DNA from: an uncultured Collinsella sp.
GTDB lineage: Bacteria; Actinomycetota; Coriobacteriia; Coriobacteriales; Coriobacteriaceae
DNA: 7,573 nt
Direction of reading: 5' to 3'
Assembly: GCA_959599615.1 (NCBI GenBank)
Contig: CAUGKA010000095.1
Span: forward strand, 1 to 7,573
Below are positions 1 through 6,642 of the stretch, piece after piece. Made by a program: the position numbers and the translations under genes. The first letter of the stretch is position 1. The number at the start of each line of letters is the position of its first letter. The notes under the pieces are model-generated. The model had not been told where the DNA came from and ran no database searches. It saw only the letters and a program-made list of their open reading frames with translations.

Positions 1-122
1 AAACAGTTGGTATTGAATTGGTTTGGATTGCTTCGAGGATAGCACAGTGTGCTGTTCTCGTCATTAGAAATTTTCGAAATATTCTGTTAACATATATCCC
101 ACTAAGAAGAAAGGGCATACGT

Positions 123-1556
123 ATGTACGAATCCGCGTTCTCTTTGCCACGCCTCACCGCTGCCATCATTTCGCGCGCACTCAATCTGGAACAAGGCAGT
201 CGCTTGCGCGTCGTTCGACTACCCGATTCGCTCGATGCCGACCTGCTCAATACGTGCCTCTTCATGAATAAAAGCGTCTTTCCCAGCATTTGCGAACTTG
301 AACCAGGAGAGCGGGACGACGTCGACGGCCCCGCTCCGGTGCTTATCGACGCTACGGGCTATCACCGCAATACTCACGACAAAGAAATTCGCTTATGCGA
401 GGCCCTTATCAACGATCTGGAGCCGGGCTATTTAGGCTTTTGCGATTGGGACCCCTTTGTTTGGTGCCTCTATGCGCTCGCGCTTTCCGGTCGAAGCAGG
501 GCAGCGGTATTACTGCCAGCAAGTCTAATAGATAAAGCCGAGCAGGCGCGCACGGTTCTCATGCGCGAAGGACTCATCGAGCGTGTCGTCTATTTCCCGC
601 ACAGCGAACCCAGCAGTTACAAGATGTGCGAGCTCATCGTCTTGTCAACGGAGAACCGCAGCGTCACATTCCACAACCTGTCCAGCTTCACTCGCTACAT
701 GTTGCCAACCCCCGCGAACGAAGAATCCTGCCCGCCCCTAGCTATTGCACCGGATTGGTCCCGCGTTAGCCTCGCTCAACATCAGACCTCTCCCATAGAG
801 ACAATCGTTCTCGAGACGCGTGAGCTACTCCAGCACCATGCCCCACTCTCGTGGGGCAAAATCAGCCTTATCAGCCTTACCCGAAACTACAGCGCCACGC
901 TTGGTGACGCTTTTACGCGAGTGGCACCATTCATGCCCCGCGAGAGCACCACATCGAACGACGTTGATGCGATCGAGGTTCGCCGCATCTCATCTCAGGA
1001 TTTTCAAGACGGCAACCTTCTGCCCGCAGACGCTGTAGAAAGCGCAAACGGCTCGGATTCCAAAATCGTAAAGGTGGACCCCAGCGTTCTCGATCGTTAT
1101 GAGCTCCGCGCTGGAGATATCGTCATGCCGCGCATGCTGGGTCGCTACGGCGCGTCCAACCTGCTCGTCGTCAGCTCCGATGACGCTAAGCAGCATCTGG
1201 TTGCTTCGCATAACACCACCGTCATTCGCCCGTCATTCCAAACGATGACCGAAGATGAACGCGTAGTGTTTTCGGAGATAATTGTTGGATACCTTACCGA
1301 AGGCCACGGGGCGCAGCTGATTCAAGCATTAACTGAAGCAGCCAGCATCCGCGCCATCCGTCCTAGCGACCTGTTTGAGATCGAAGTCCCGCCGGCGCTC
1401 GACCCGCGCACACGCGAGTATAGCGAATCCATCAACCGCTTTGCCGAGGTCGTAAGGACAAAGAAACAAGCCGAGGCCGCTGTCGCCCAAGCCCTGCGCG
1501 ACCTCGAAGGCGCAAAAAAGGCCGTCACCCAGGTGGTCGACCAGACCTGCGAATAG
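123..1556 (+). CDS. Degenerate N6-methyltransferase-like / type I specificity-like protein
   Basis: This 477-residue protein is probably linked to restriction-modification, but I do not recognise an exact family. I chose the ATG at 123 because AAGAAAGGG lies just upstream; a TTG at 18 would add 35 unconvincing residues. Residues about 120-210 resemble the C-terminal part of HsdM-type N6 adenine methylases: a helix ending in AVLLPASL, then GLIERVVYFP, then a strand ELIVLS. The expected catalytic (D/N)PP(Y/F) is not visible, and the place where I expect it reads DATGYH. Residues about 235-430 look like a type I S-subunit recognition domain (RAGDIVMPRMLG, then SHNTTVIRP, then RPSDLFEIEVPP). Residues about 435-475 form a probable coiled coil like that ending S subunits. 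Known N6 methylases need the missing motifs, so I infer a non-catalytic or partner-dependent protein. It could also be one piece of a system lying upstream of the window. Composition is lower in GC than the genes after 3720. Confidence 0.6.
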   Translation: MYESAFSLPRLTAAIISRALNLEQGSRLRVVRLPDSLDADLLNTCLFMNKSVFPSICELEPGERDDVDGPAPVLIDATGYHRNTHDKEIRLCEALINDLEPGYLGFCDWDPFVWCLYALALSGRSRAAVLLPASLIDKAEQARTVLMREGLIERVVYFPHSEPSSYKMCELIVLSTENRSVTFHNLSSFTRYMLPTPANEESCPPLAIAPDWSRVSLAQHQTSPIETIVLETRELLQHHAPLSWGKISLISLTRNYSATLGDAFTRVAPFMPRESTTSNDVDAIEVRRISSQDFQDGNLLPADAVESANGSDSKIVKVDPSVLDRYELRAGDIVMPRMLGRYGASNLLVVSSDDAKQHLVASHNTTVIRPSFQTMTEDERVVFSEIIVGYLTEGHGAQLIQALTEAASIRAIRPSDLFEIEVPPALDPRTREYSESINRFAEVVRTKKQAEAAVAQALRDLEGAKKAVTQVVDQTCE

Positions 1557-1577
1557 CGCATAGGCAGTAGAAACGTC

Positions 1578-1616
1578 TTAAGCCGGCGACAGGAACTAAT
1601 TCTGCCGCCGGCTTAA
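1578..1616. terminator. Hairpin between convergent genes
   Basis: A perfect 11-bp inverted repeat (TTAAGCCGGCG at 1578-1588 and CGCCGGCTTAA at 1606-1616) encloses a 17-nt loop that can pair a little further (CAG with CTG). It sits 21 bp after the methylase-like gene and 9 bp after the abiEii stop on the other strand, so it probably ends transcription from both sides. Neither strand has a long T run beyond the stem, which makes it a weak intrinsic terminator by sequence. Confidence 0.6.
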
Positions 1617-1625
1617 CTATCTAGC

Positions 1626-2516
1626 CTATTCCCATCCCGTGGTCTGAGGATTCCATTTGCGCACATTCGCCGAATGATTAAAGCACGGTGTATACAACCG
1701 ATTGACAACCTCTTCTGCCCCAGCAATGTTCCCCGCGAGATCAAGTACCCCCGCCTGCCTCGCCATCTTTACGTACTGTGCAGAACCATTTTGTTTCCAC
1801 CAGAGAGGCGCCACGAACTCTTCCGGCATTGCCACTTTGCGGGCAGACGCTTCTTTCTCGACCCTCTCGACAAGCGTAGCCCCATCGACGAAGCAAGTTT
1901 TCGCGTACACCAAGATGTCGACTATATCCTTGATTCGCGATGAAGCACAGCCCTCATGCATCTCTATCATTGCGAGCAATTTATCTGCAAGGGCACTCTC
2001 CACTCGGCATACTCGATAGTCGCAGACTGGGAGCCCCTCGATATTCAGACGATCGATCGGCGCAAGAACCTCAGGCTCAAGTCCCCGCACTTCATCAATT
2101 ACCAAGTCAATTGAAATTGGCTGTAGCTTCTTGGTTCCCATAAAGGGGGTGAACCACACCTTCGCACCGCACCGATACTCATCTTCTTCTTTGATCTGCT
2201 CTGCACGATCAAAGACAAACGAAACGAAATCCTCCAGATCAATCGAAGCCGCCCGCACCAGATCGGCAACAGCCTCTTCGAGGCTCTCCTCTTGAGCAAC
2301 CAAGTCAATATCTCTTGTGACACGCGCATCGAGCGTTCGCGCCAGGACGCTTTGACCACCTTTAAGCACAAAACGGCAGTCATCTTCTGAAAAAACGCGA
2401 CATAGGAAGCGATGAAAGTAGAAACCAACGATTGCCCGATTAGTATCCATTGGTGATTCTCTTGCGGCATTCCTAACAGCCATCTCCAATGCGGCAGGCG
2501 TTTTGTACTTCACCAT
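1626..2516 (-). CDS. abiEii: AbiEii-type nucleotidyltransferase toxin
   Basis: This is the toxin of a type IV AbiE toxin-antitoxin and phage abortive-infection pair. It is a cytoplasmic nucleotidyltransferase-fold protein of 296 residues, the usual length for the family. Visible motifs: LKGGQSVLAR (residues 51-60), then TRDIDL with D69 and D71 as the metal-binding DxD, SIDLV with a third Asp at 137, ADKLLA with K179, and RIKDIVD (194-200) as the final conserved helix. All the expected catalytic positions look intact, so I see no sign of inactivation. The ATG is preceded by GGAGG at 5-nt spacing. The gene follows abiEi by 15 bp and is almost certainly cotranscribed with it. In studied relatives the enzyme transfers nucleotides to RNA targets such as tRNA. 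The target here cannot be read from the sequence. The family call is firm; activity is inferred. Confidence 0.9.
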   Translation of the reverse strand: MVKYKTPAALEMAVRNAARESPMDTNRAIVGFYFHRFLCRVFSEDDCRFVLKGGQSVLARTLDARVTRDIDLVAQEESLEEAVADLVRAASIDLEDFVSFVFDRAEQIKEEDEYRCGAKVWFTPFMGTKKLQPISIDLVIDEVRGLEPEVLAPIDRLNIEGLPVCDYRVCRVESALADKLLAMIEMHEGCASSRIKDIVDILVYAKTCFVDGATLVERVEKEASARKVAMPEEFVAPLWWKQNGSAQYVKMARQAGVLDLAGNIAGAEEVVNRLYTPCFNHSANVRKWNPQTTGWE

Positions 2517-2531
2517 GTCCTCCGTTTCGCA

Positions 2532-3155
2532 TTACCCGTTCAGTACCATCAGCAAAGGCGCCATCAGCTCGCGTCGTTTGGCGGTTTTAGAGTTCTCTTC
2601 TACAAGATCCTTCAGCCGTTGTATATCGAGTCCACGTCCAAGCGCGTCGTGATAGGCATCGATAATTAATGAGGGGTCCTCGCAATCGAGGCAAAGATCG
2701 ACAAGCGTGCGCTCGGGTTTAGTTACCGGCAGGCCGTCGAGCCAAACGATGTCCCGCTCAGCAATCTCGCGCTTTACAAAAGAAAGGGATTCGTTTCTTG
2801 TATTGATACGCATGGGCGCGGTCATCCTGTAGGGGGACAGATAGAAATCGCCCATTTGCTGTAGGTTCGCCGCTGTCGTACCGCTCACGGCGATGCCATC
2901 CCACTGACGTTTTCTCTCCCACGCGCAAAGGGAGGGATTGGTGAGCTTCCAAAAGGCGTTGAGTTCGTCGGTGTCTCGGCGCTGCGTTCCAGACATCCGG
3001 TAGGCGCCGTGGCATATCCGTTCAAGACGCCCTGCGCGGCATGAGTGCGCCAGCGCATCTCGAGAGATGTCCATGCGAGCCGCCTGAGCTGTGGTGAACA
3101 CACCCTCGCTCTCGGAGAGCTCGATTATCGCCGTTATGTTGCTAAAGCACTTCAT
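2532..3155 (-). CDS. abiEi: AbiEi-type antitoxin and transcriptional repressor
   Basis: This is the partner of the AbiEii toxin. In this family the protein neutralises the toxin and represses its own operon. With the start at 3155 it has 207 residues, typical for AbiEi. Residues about 5-50 form the N-terminal winged-helix domain (GVFTTAQAARMDISRDAL, then AGRLERICHGAYRM). The C-terminal domain carries the family signature LPVTKPERTLVDLCLD, followed by a helical tail. An in-frame ATG at 3206 would add 17 residues (another ATG is at 3179), but that extension is Cys/Asn/Lys-rich, lies in what looks like the promoter, and has no good ribosome binding site. I therefore prefer 3155, which would give a leaderless or nearly leaderless mRNA. 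If that promoter is wrong, 3206 becomes the more likely start. abiEii follows after 15 bp. Confidence 0.87.
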   Translation of the reverse strand: MKCFSNITAIIELSESEGVFTTAQAARMDISRDALAHSCRAGRLERICHGAYRMSGTQRRDTDELNAFWKLTNPSLCAWERKRQWDGIAVSGTTAANLQQMGDFYLSPYRMTAPMRINTRNESLSFVKREIAERDIVWLDGLPVTKPERTLVDLCLDCEDPSLIIDAYHDALGRGLDIQRLKDLVEENSKTAKRRELMAPLLMVLNG

Positions 3156-3194
3156 GTTGCAATTGTAGGATATTTTCATATTTTTGCAACATGA
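3152..3194. promoter_or_regulatory. Inverted-repeat operator in front of abiEi
   Basis: TCATGTTGCAA (3152-3162) and TTGCAACATGA (3184-3194) are perfect 11-bp inverted repeats separated by 21 bp, with arm centres 32 bp apart, close to three helical turns. AbiEi proteins are known to repress their operon by binding inverted repeats in the promoter, so this is a likely AbiEi operator. One arm contains the putative -35 box; the other begins at the last base of the putative -10 and runs over the preferred abiEi start codon. Confidence 0.65.
3162..3189 (-). promoter_or_regulatory. Putative abiE promoter (-35 and -10)
   Basis: Read on the minus strand, TTGCAA (3189-3184) is followed after 16 bp by TACAAT (3167-3162). 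The -10 matches the consensus in 5 of 6 positions and the -35 in 4 of 6. Transcription would begin near 3155, which is the preferred abiEi ATG, so the message could lack a leader. The elements are interleaved with the inverted repeat, as expected for autoregulation. Confidence 0.55.
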
Positions 3195-3274
3195 TTTTTG
3201 ATCCATTAGATCCGTTTGCCTTGTTTACCCCATTTCTGACGCCGTTTTGCACCGGCACCCCATCCCCCGCTATT

Positions 3275-3454
3275 GAGGTCTAATACTTTTCCGCGAAGTG
3301 AACGGCTGTTTTTGGACCCCTGGAACATCCGCATTTTTCGGCGGCAAAATCGTGGGATTTCAGCATTGAAACCGCAGGAAGCGGCACCTCTAAAGTGTCG
3401 ATGCTTCGGGGGTCCGTTTTCACTCATTCACTTCTCGGAAAAGTATTAGACCTC
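3275..3454. repeat. 180-bp imperfect palindrome, copy 1
   Basis: This is a long hairpin-forming element. Positions 3275-3304 pair with 3425-3454 with only two mismatches, and further inside GGACCCCTGGAACATC pairs imperfectly with GATGCTTCGGGGGTCC. A small internal hairpin is CCGC-AGGAA-GCGG (from 3372). It aligns without net indel to copy 2 at 6366-6545, about four-fifths identical by hand alignment and more divergent near the centre. It lies about 120 bp upstream of abiEi and 267 bp upstream of the DUF4342 gene. The short reading frames across it are not convincing genes. It may be a MITE-like element or a structured RNA. Confidence 0.8.
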
Positions 3455-3721
3455 GCTATCAGCTATCCCAAAGATCAGACCGTCCCTCCTTCACGCCACG
3501 CAAAACCGACCTTCCCCTTGCCTGCGCGCCCCGCGTCACGCGCTTCGCCACCCAAAAACTCATCCAACATTAATCTTGGCTCAAGAATCGCTTAATCTAT
3601 AACCTGCACTATAGAGTTCGACCAAGGGCGGGGCGGCGGCGCGCAACGCAGGCCGCCGAACGCAACGCTCGCGCCCGGGCAGATCGCCCGACGTCGCGCC
3701 CATCGAACGAAAGGACAGGTC
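3455..3721. other. Gene-free stretch upstream of the DUF4342 operon
   Basis: No convincing gene is seen. The first part (3455-3570) has no recognisable signal. The rest holds a candidate promoter (3576-3603) and a very GC-rich leader with two small hairpins: a 7-bp stem at 3634-3640 with 3652-3658, and CGGGC with GCCCG at 3676-3690. An AAAGGA ribosome binding site follows, 7 nt before the ATG at 3722. No tRNA or known riboswitch was recognised. Confidence 0.5.
3576..3603 (+). promoter_or_regulatory. Putative promoter of the DUF4342-regulator-kinase operon
   Basis: TTGGCT (3576-3581) and TATAAC (3598-3603) are spaced by 16 bp, in the only AT-rich patch of this intergenic region and in the right orientation. 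It would give a leader of about 110 nt. This is consensus matching only; the nearby ACTATAG offers an alternative -10. Confidence 0.4.
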
Positions 3722-4264
3722 ATGGACGACCTCGAAAAAGTTGAAACCATCCGCACCAAGTGCAACGTGAGCTACACCGACGCCAAGGCCGCGCTCGACG
3801 CCGCCGACGGCAACGTTCTGGACGCCATCATTTGGCTCGAGTCGCAGGGCAAGACCCAGACCACGTCGGCGCACGCCGCCACCGAGTCCGAGCCGGCCGA
3901 TGAGCCCTCGGCCGAGATGGTCGCCGCGCAGGCCGCCTACGAAAAGTCGAGCGAAAAGACCGACTTCTCCAAGAAGATGGACAGCGTGTGGGAGTACCTC
4001 AAAAAGCTCTTCCGCCTGAGTCTGGACACCAAGTTTATCGCCACGCGCCGCGATGCGATCATCCTCAACATCCCCATCCTGATCCCCATCGTCGCGCTAT
4101 TTGCCTGGGGCGCCACGATATGGCTGATGCTGATTGGCCTGTTCTTTGGCATGCGCTACCGCATCGACAGCGACGGCGACGTGCCCGGCAGCATCAACAA
4201 CCTTATGGATAGCGCTGCTAACGCCGCGGACGACATCAAGCAAAATCTGAACGACGACAAATAA
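3722..4264 (+). CDS. UBA-like plus DUF4342 membrane-associated protein
   Basis: This is a 180-residue protein of unknown function. Residues about 3-42 (ETIRTKCNVSYTDAKAALDA, then GNVLDAIIWLE) form a three-helix UBA/EF-Ts-N-like domain, a fold used for protein-protein contact. An acidic, Ala/Glu-rich linker follows at about 43-78. Residues about 85-145 match the DUF4342 pattern: an amphipathic stretch (VWEYLKKLFRL), a basic turn (ATRRDAI), then a hydrophobic segment LNIPILIPIVALFAWGATIW and LMLIGLFFGM, probably one or two membrane helices. The tail is Asp/Asn-rich. The start has AAAGGA 7 nt upstream. The response regulator gene begins 18 bp after the stop, so the three genes are probably one transcript, and a role in membrane sensing or in modulating the kinase is a reasonable guess. 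The domain call is fairly secure; the function is not known. Confidence 0.8.
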   Translation: MDDLEKVETIRTKCNVSYTDAKAALDAADGNVLDAIIWLESQGKTQTTSAHAATESEPADEPSAEMVAAQAAYEKSSEKTDFSKKMDSVWEYLKKLFRLSLDTKFIATRRDAIILNIPILIPIVALFAWGATIWLMLIGLFFGMRYRIDSDGDVPGSINNLMDSAANAADDIKQNLNDDK

Positions 4265-4282
4265 TCGCAGACGGGGGCACGT

Positions 4283-5068
4283 ATGGCACGAATCCTGATC
4301 GTAGAGGACGAGGAGAAAATCGCCCGCTTTGTGACGCTCGAACTGGAGCACGAGGGCTACCAGGTGGAGCACGCTGCCGACGGCCGCACCGCCGTGGACC
4401 TGGCGCTGGAGCGCGACTACGATCTGATTCTGCTCGACGTGCTGTTGCCGCAGCTCAACGGCATGGAGGTGCTGCGGCGCATCCGCAAGCACAAGGATGT
4501 GCCGGTGATCATGGTAACCGCGCGCGATGCCGTGATGGACAAGGTGGCCGGGCTCGATGCCGGTGCCGATGATTACTTGACCAAGCCGTTTGCGATTGAG
4601 GAGCTGTTCGCACGGATCCGCGTGGCGCTGAAGCGCTCAGAGGCCGTGCGGGCGGCTTCGGACGCGGCTGGCGTCGGCGCCGGAGCGGGCGCGGCAGGCG
4701 GCGCGGGTGTCGGCGCCACTGCGATACCCCCGGTCAGCGACTCGACTCAGGCTTCCGCCGCGCCCTCCCCCGCCACGCTCGCCGTGGGCTCGGTCGCGCT
4801 CGATCCCGACCGCCGCGAAGTCACGGTCGGCGGCTCGCCCATCGTGCTGACTGCCCGCGAGTTCGATGTTCTCGCCCTGCTTATGGCGCATGCCGAGACC
4901 GTGCTCACGCGCGAGCGCATCGCGCACGAGGCGCTGGGCTACGAATACGTGGGCGACACCAACAACGTCGACGTACACATCGCGCACCTGCGCGCCAAGA
5001 TCGAAGACGCCGGCAGCGCCCGCATCATCCAGACCGTGCGCGGGGTGGGCTATGTCTGCCGCGCATAA
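4283..5068 (+). CDS. OmpR/PhoB-family response regulator
   Basis: This is a cytoplasmic two-component DNA-binding regulator of 261 residues. The receiver domain (about 1-117) has the acidic pair E8/D9, the phospho-acceptor D52 in LLDVLLP, T79 in VTARD and K101 in LTKPF, so phosphorylation looks intact. The C-terminal winged helix (about 168-261) has LTAREFDVLALL, then NNVDVHIAHLRAKI and the closing RGVGYVC. Between them is an Ala/Gly/Ser/Pro linker of about 47 residues (119-165), much longer than usual, including GVGAGAGAAGGAGVGA; total length is therefore above the common 220-240. A GGGGG stretch precedes the ATG. The gene lies 18 bp after the DUF4342 gene, and its last 17 bp overlap the kinase start, so it almost certainly works with that kinase. 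The target genes and the signal are unknown. Confidence 0.95.
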   Translation: MARILIVEDEEKIARFVTLELEHEGYQVEHAADGRTAVDLALERDYDLILLDVLLPQLNGMEVLRRIRKHKDVPVIMVTARDAVMDKVAGLDAGADDYLTKPFAIEELFARIRVALKRSEAVRAASDAAGVGAGAGAAGGAGVGATAIPPVSDSTQASAAPSPATLAVGSVALDPDRREVTVGGSPIVLTAREFDVLALLMAHAETVLTRERIAHEALGYEYVGDTNNVDVHIAHLRAKIEDAGSARIIQTVRGVGYVCRA

Positions 5069-6347
5069 CGCCGAGGCCAAGCGCGTCACCTCCATTGCCC
5101 GCGCCATCAACTGGAGCTACATGTGGCGCCGCCTGATGAGCTACGTCTGGCTCGATCTGTGGCTGCTGGTTGTTGCGGCGGCGATCCTGGTCTATGGCTA
5201 CAACCAGACGCTGCCCACAGGCACCTTTACCGCAGGCTGGATTCCCGGCACCACCGTTCACGGCATGTCGCTCGCACCCACGCGCGGCTGGGACCTGGCC
5301 ACGCTCACCTATACCGTCGAGCTTGCGCGCACCACCAAGACCTTCCCCCTCGCGCAGGACCTCATTGCGCTGTGGCCCCTCTATCTTGTCGTTGCGGGCG
5401 GGCAAGTCATCAGCGTGCTCAACATGCTCAGCGGTGCCCGTCGCGTGCGCCGCACTATGGCACCGCTCAACGACCTGGCCCTGCGCGTGGACGAGCTCGG
5501 CCGCATGCAGCTCTCCGGCGGCAAGATGGAAACGCTGGAGCAGGCCATCGAGCGCGCAAGCGTCGACTCGCCGAGCGTCACCACCGGCGATGCCGACCTG
5601 GCAAGCATCGAGGTCGCACTCAACCGCCTGCTGCGCCAGATGCAAGAGGCCAAGCTGCAGCAGATGCGCTTTGTCAACGATGCAAGCCACGAGCTACGAA
5701 CGCCCATCGCGGTGATTCAGGGTTACGTAAACATGCTCGACCGCTGGGGCAAAGATGACCCGGACGTGCTGGCGGAATCCATCGCGTCCCTCAAGGCCGA
5801 AAGCGAGCATATGCAGGAGCTCGTGGAGCAGCTGCTGTTTTTGGCGCGCGGCGACGCCGGACGCACGGTCCTGCGGCGTGCGAATACCAACCTGGCCGCG
5901 CTGGTCGGCGAGGTATGCGAGGAGTCACAGATGATCGATGCCGCGCACACGTATCGACTGGCGTACGACGCTGCGCTTGTCAGCGACCCGCGCTGCGACG
6001 CGCCCGTTGACGTGGCGCTCGTGAAGCAGGCTCTGCGCGTGATCGTGCAAAACGCCGCCAAGTATTCGGACGCGGGCACGCCCATCTCGTTTGGCGTAGC
6101 GCCGGATGCGGGCGCAGGCACGATCGACATAAGTGTTGAGGACGAGGGTATCGGCATGAACCAGGAATCCGCAGCTCACGCGTTTGAACGGTTCTACCGC
6201 GCCGACAACGCACGCGATGCCGGCGCGCAGGGCTCGGGTCTGGGGCTCGCCATTGCCAAGTGGATCGTCGATAGCCATGGTGGTGTCATTGGCGTGACCT
6301 CAGTCGAGGGCGTCGGCAGCCGCTTTACGATTCGCCTGCCGCGGTAG
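5052..6347 (+). CDS. Two-component sensor histidine kinase
   Basis: This is an inner-membrane kinase of 431 residues, the partner of the upstream regulator. Two membrane helices (about 33-50 and 104-126) bracket a short outside segment of about 53 residues with no recognised sensor fold. A HAMP-like or linker region follows (about 127-205). The HisKA domain has FVNDASHELRTPIAVIQGY with the phospho-acceptor H213. The ATPase domain has the N box VIVQNAAKYSD (N334), G1 box VEDEGIGM (D364), F box ERFYRADNAR and G2 box GSGLGLAIAKWIVD. All catalytic motifs are present. I chose the ATG at 5052, with GGGGTGGG just upstream and a 17-bp overlap with the regulator gene; this supports translational coupling. 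An ATG at 5121 with GGAG upstream is a possible alternative and would still keep both membrane helices. The frame stays open upstream of 5052, but that part is the shadow of the regulator gene. Confidence 0.93.
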   Translation: MSAAHNAEAKRVTSIARAINWSYMWRRLMSYVWLDLWLLVVAAAILVYGYNQTLPTGTFTAGWIPGTTVHGMSLAPTRGWDLATLTYTVELARTTKTFPLAQDLIALWPLYLVVAGGQVISVLNMLSGARRVRRTMAPLNDLALRVDELGRMQLSGGKMETLEQAIERASVDSPSVTTGDADLASIEVALNRLLRQMQEAKLQQMRFVNDASHELRTPIAVIQGYVNMLDRWGKDDPDVLAESIASLKAESEHMQELVEQLLFLARGDAGRTVLRRANTNLAALVGEVCEESQMIDAAHTYRLAYDAALVSDPRCDAPVDVALVKQALRVIVQNAAKYSDAGTPISFGVAPDAGAGTIDISVEDEGIGMNQESAAHAFERFYRADNARDAGAQGSGLGLAIAKWIVDSHGGVIGVTSVEGVGSRFTIRLPR

Positions 6348-6365
6348 GGGCGTCTCTCACGAATC

Positions 6366-6545
6366 GAAGGTGAATGCTTTTCCGCGAAGTGAACGACCTA
6401 TTTTGGACCCCCGAAGCATCCACACTTTTTGACGCCAAAACTGCAGGAAAAACCTTACGAAACCGCAGGAAACGGTGCCTCCAAAGTGTCGATGCTCCAG
6501 AGGTCCGATTTCACTCGTTCACTTCATGGGAAACCATTCACCTTC
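6366..6545. repeat. 180-bp imperfect palindrome, copy 2
   Basis: This is the second copy of the element at 3275-3454, in the same orientation, starting 19 bp after the kinase stop. Its arms 6365-6396 and 6515-6546 pair with two mismatches and two G-T wobbles. The inner part GGACCCCCGAAGCATC pairs imperfectly with GATGCTCCAGAGGTCC. The block CTTTTCCGCGAAGTGAACG is identical in both copies, as is AAAGTGTCGATGCT. In the outer 11 bp the two copies differ, yet both stay fully paired. Frames crossing it (for example the one from 6374) show no protein-like character. Confidence 0.8.
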
Positions 6546-6581
6546 GTTTTACGGCAGCCCGTCAGTCACCCTCTCGGCATT

Positions 6582-6619
6582 AAAAATGGGGTAAGGCCAC
6601 GTAGCCTTACCCCATTTTT
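6582..6619. terminator. Strong bidirectional intrinsic terminator
   Basis: A perfect 16-bp stem (AAAAATGGGGTAAGGC at 6582-6597 with GCCTTACCCCATTTTT at 6604-6619) has a 6-nt loop CACGTA. On each strand it gives a GC-rich stem followed by five T residues. It lies between the convergent kinase gene (plus strand) and the VOC gene (minus strand, stop 23 bp away) and should end transcription of both operons. Confidence 0.92.
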
Positions 6620-6642
6620 CGTTAGCTATGGCAGCTTGTGCG

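Noticed and set aside
18..122. TTG-initiated N-terminal extension of the first gene
   Set aside because: The ATG at 123 has a clear AAGAAAGGG upstream. The extension has a weak start codon and no clear ribosome binding site.
3214..3231. Similarity of TTTACCCCATTT near abiEi to the terminator arm at 6604-6619
   Set aside because: It is a short match without a partner arm nearby, so it is not a terminator here.
3206..3427. 73-residue minus-strand reading frame across palindrome copy 1
   Set aside because: It reads through a palindromic repeat, is rich in Arg/Gly/Lys and has no protein-like domain. It would also begin inside the repeat.
4097..6278. Several minus-strand and out-of-phase frames of 70-220 residues within the regulator and kinase genes
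   Set aside because: GC-rich coding DNA produces long open antisense frames; none shows motifs or start signals.
6374..6583. 69-residue plus-strand reading frame across palindrome copy 2
   Set aside because: It lies almost wholly in the repeat, has no ribosome binding site, and its frame does not correspond to a conserved product of copy 1.
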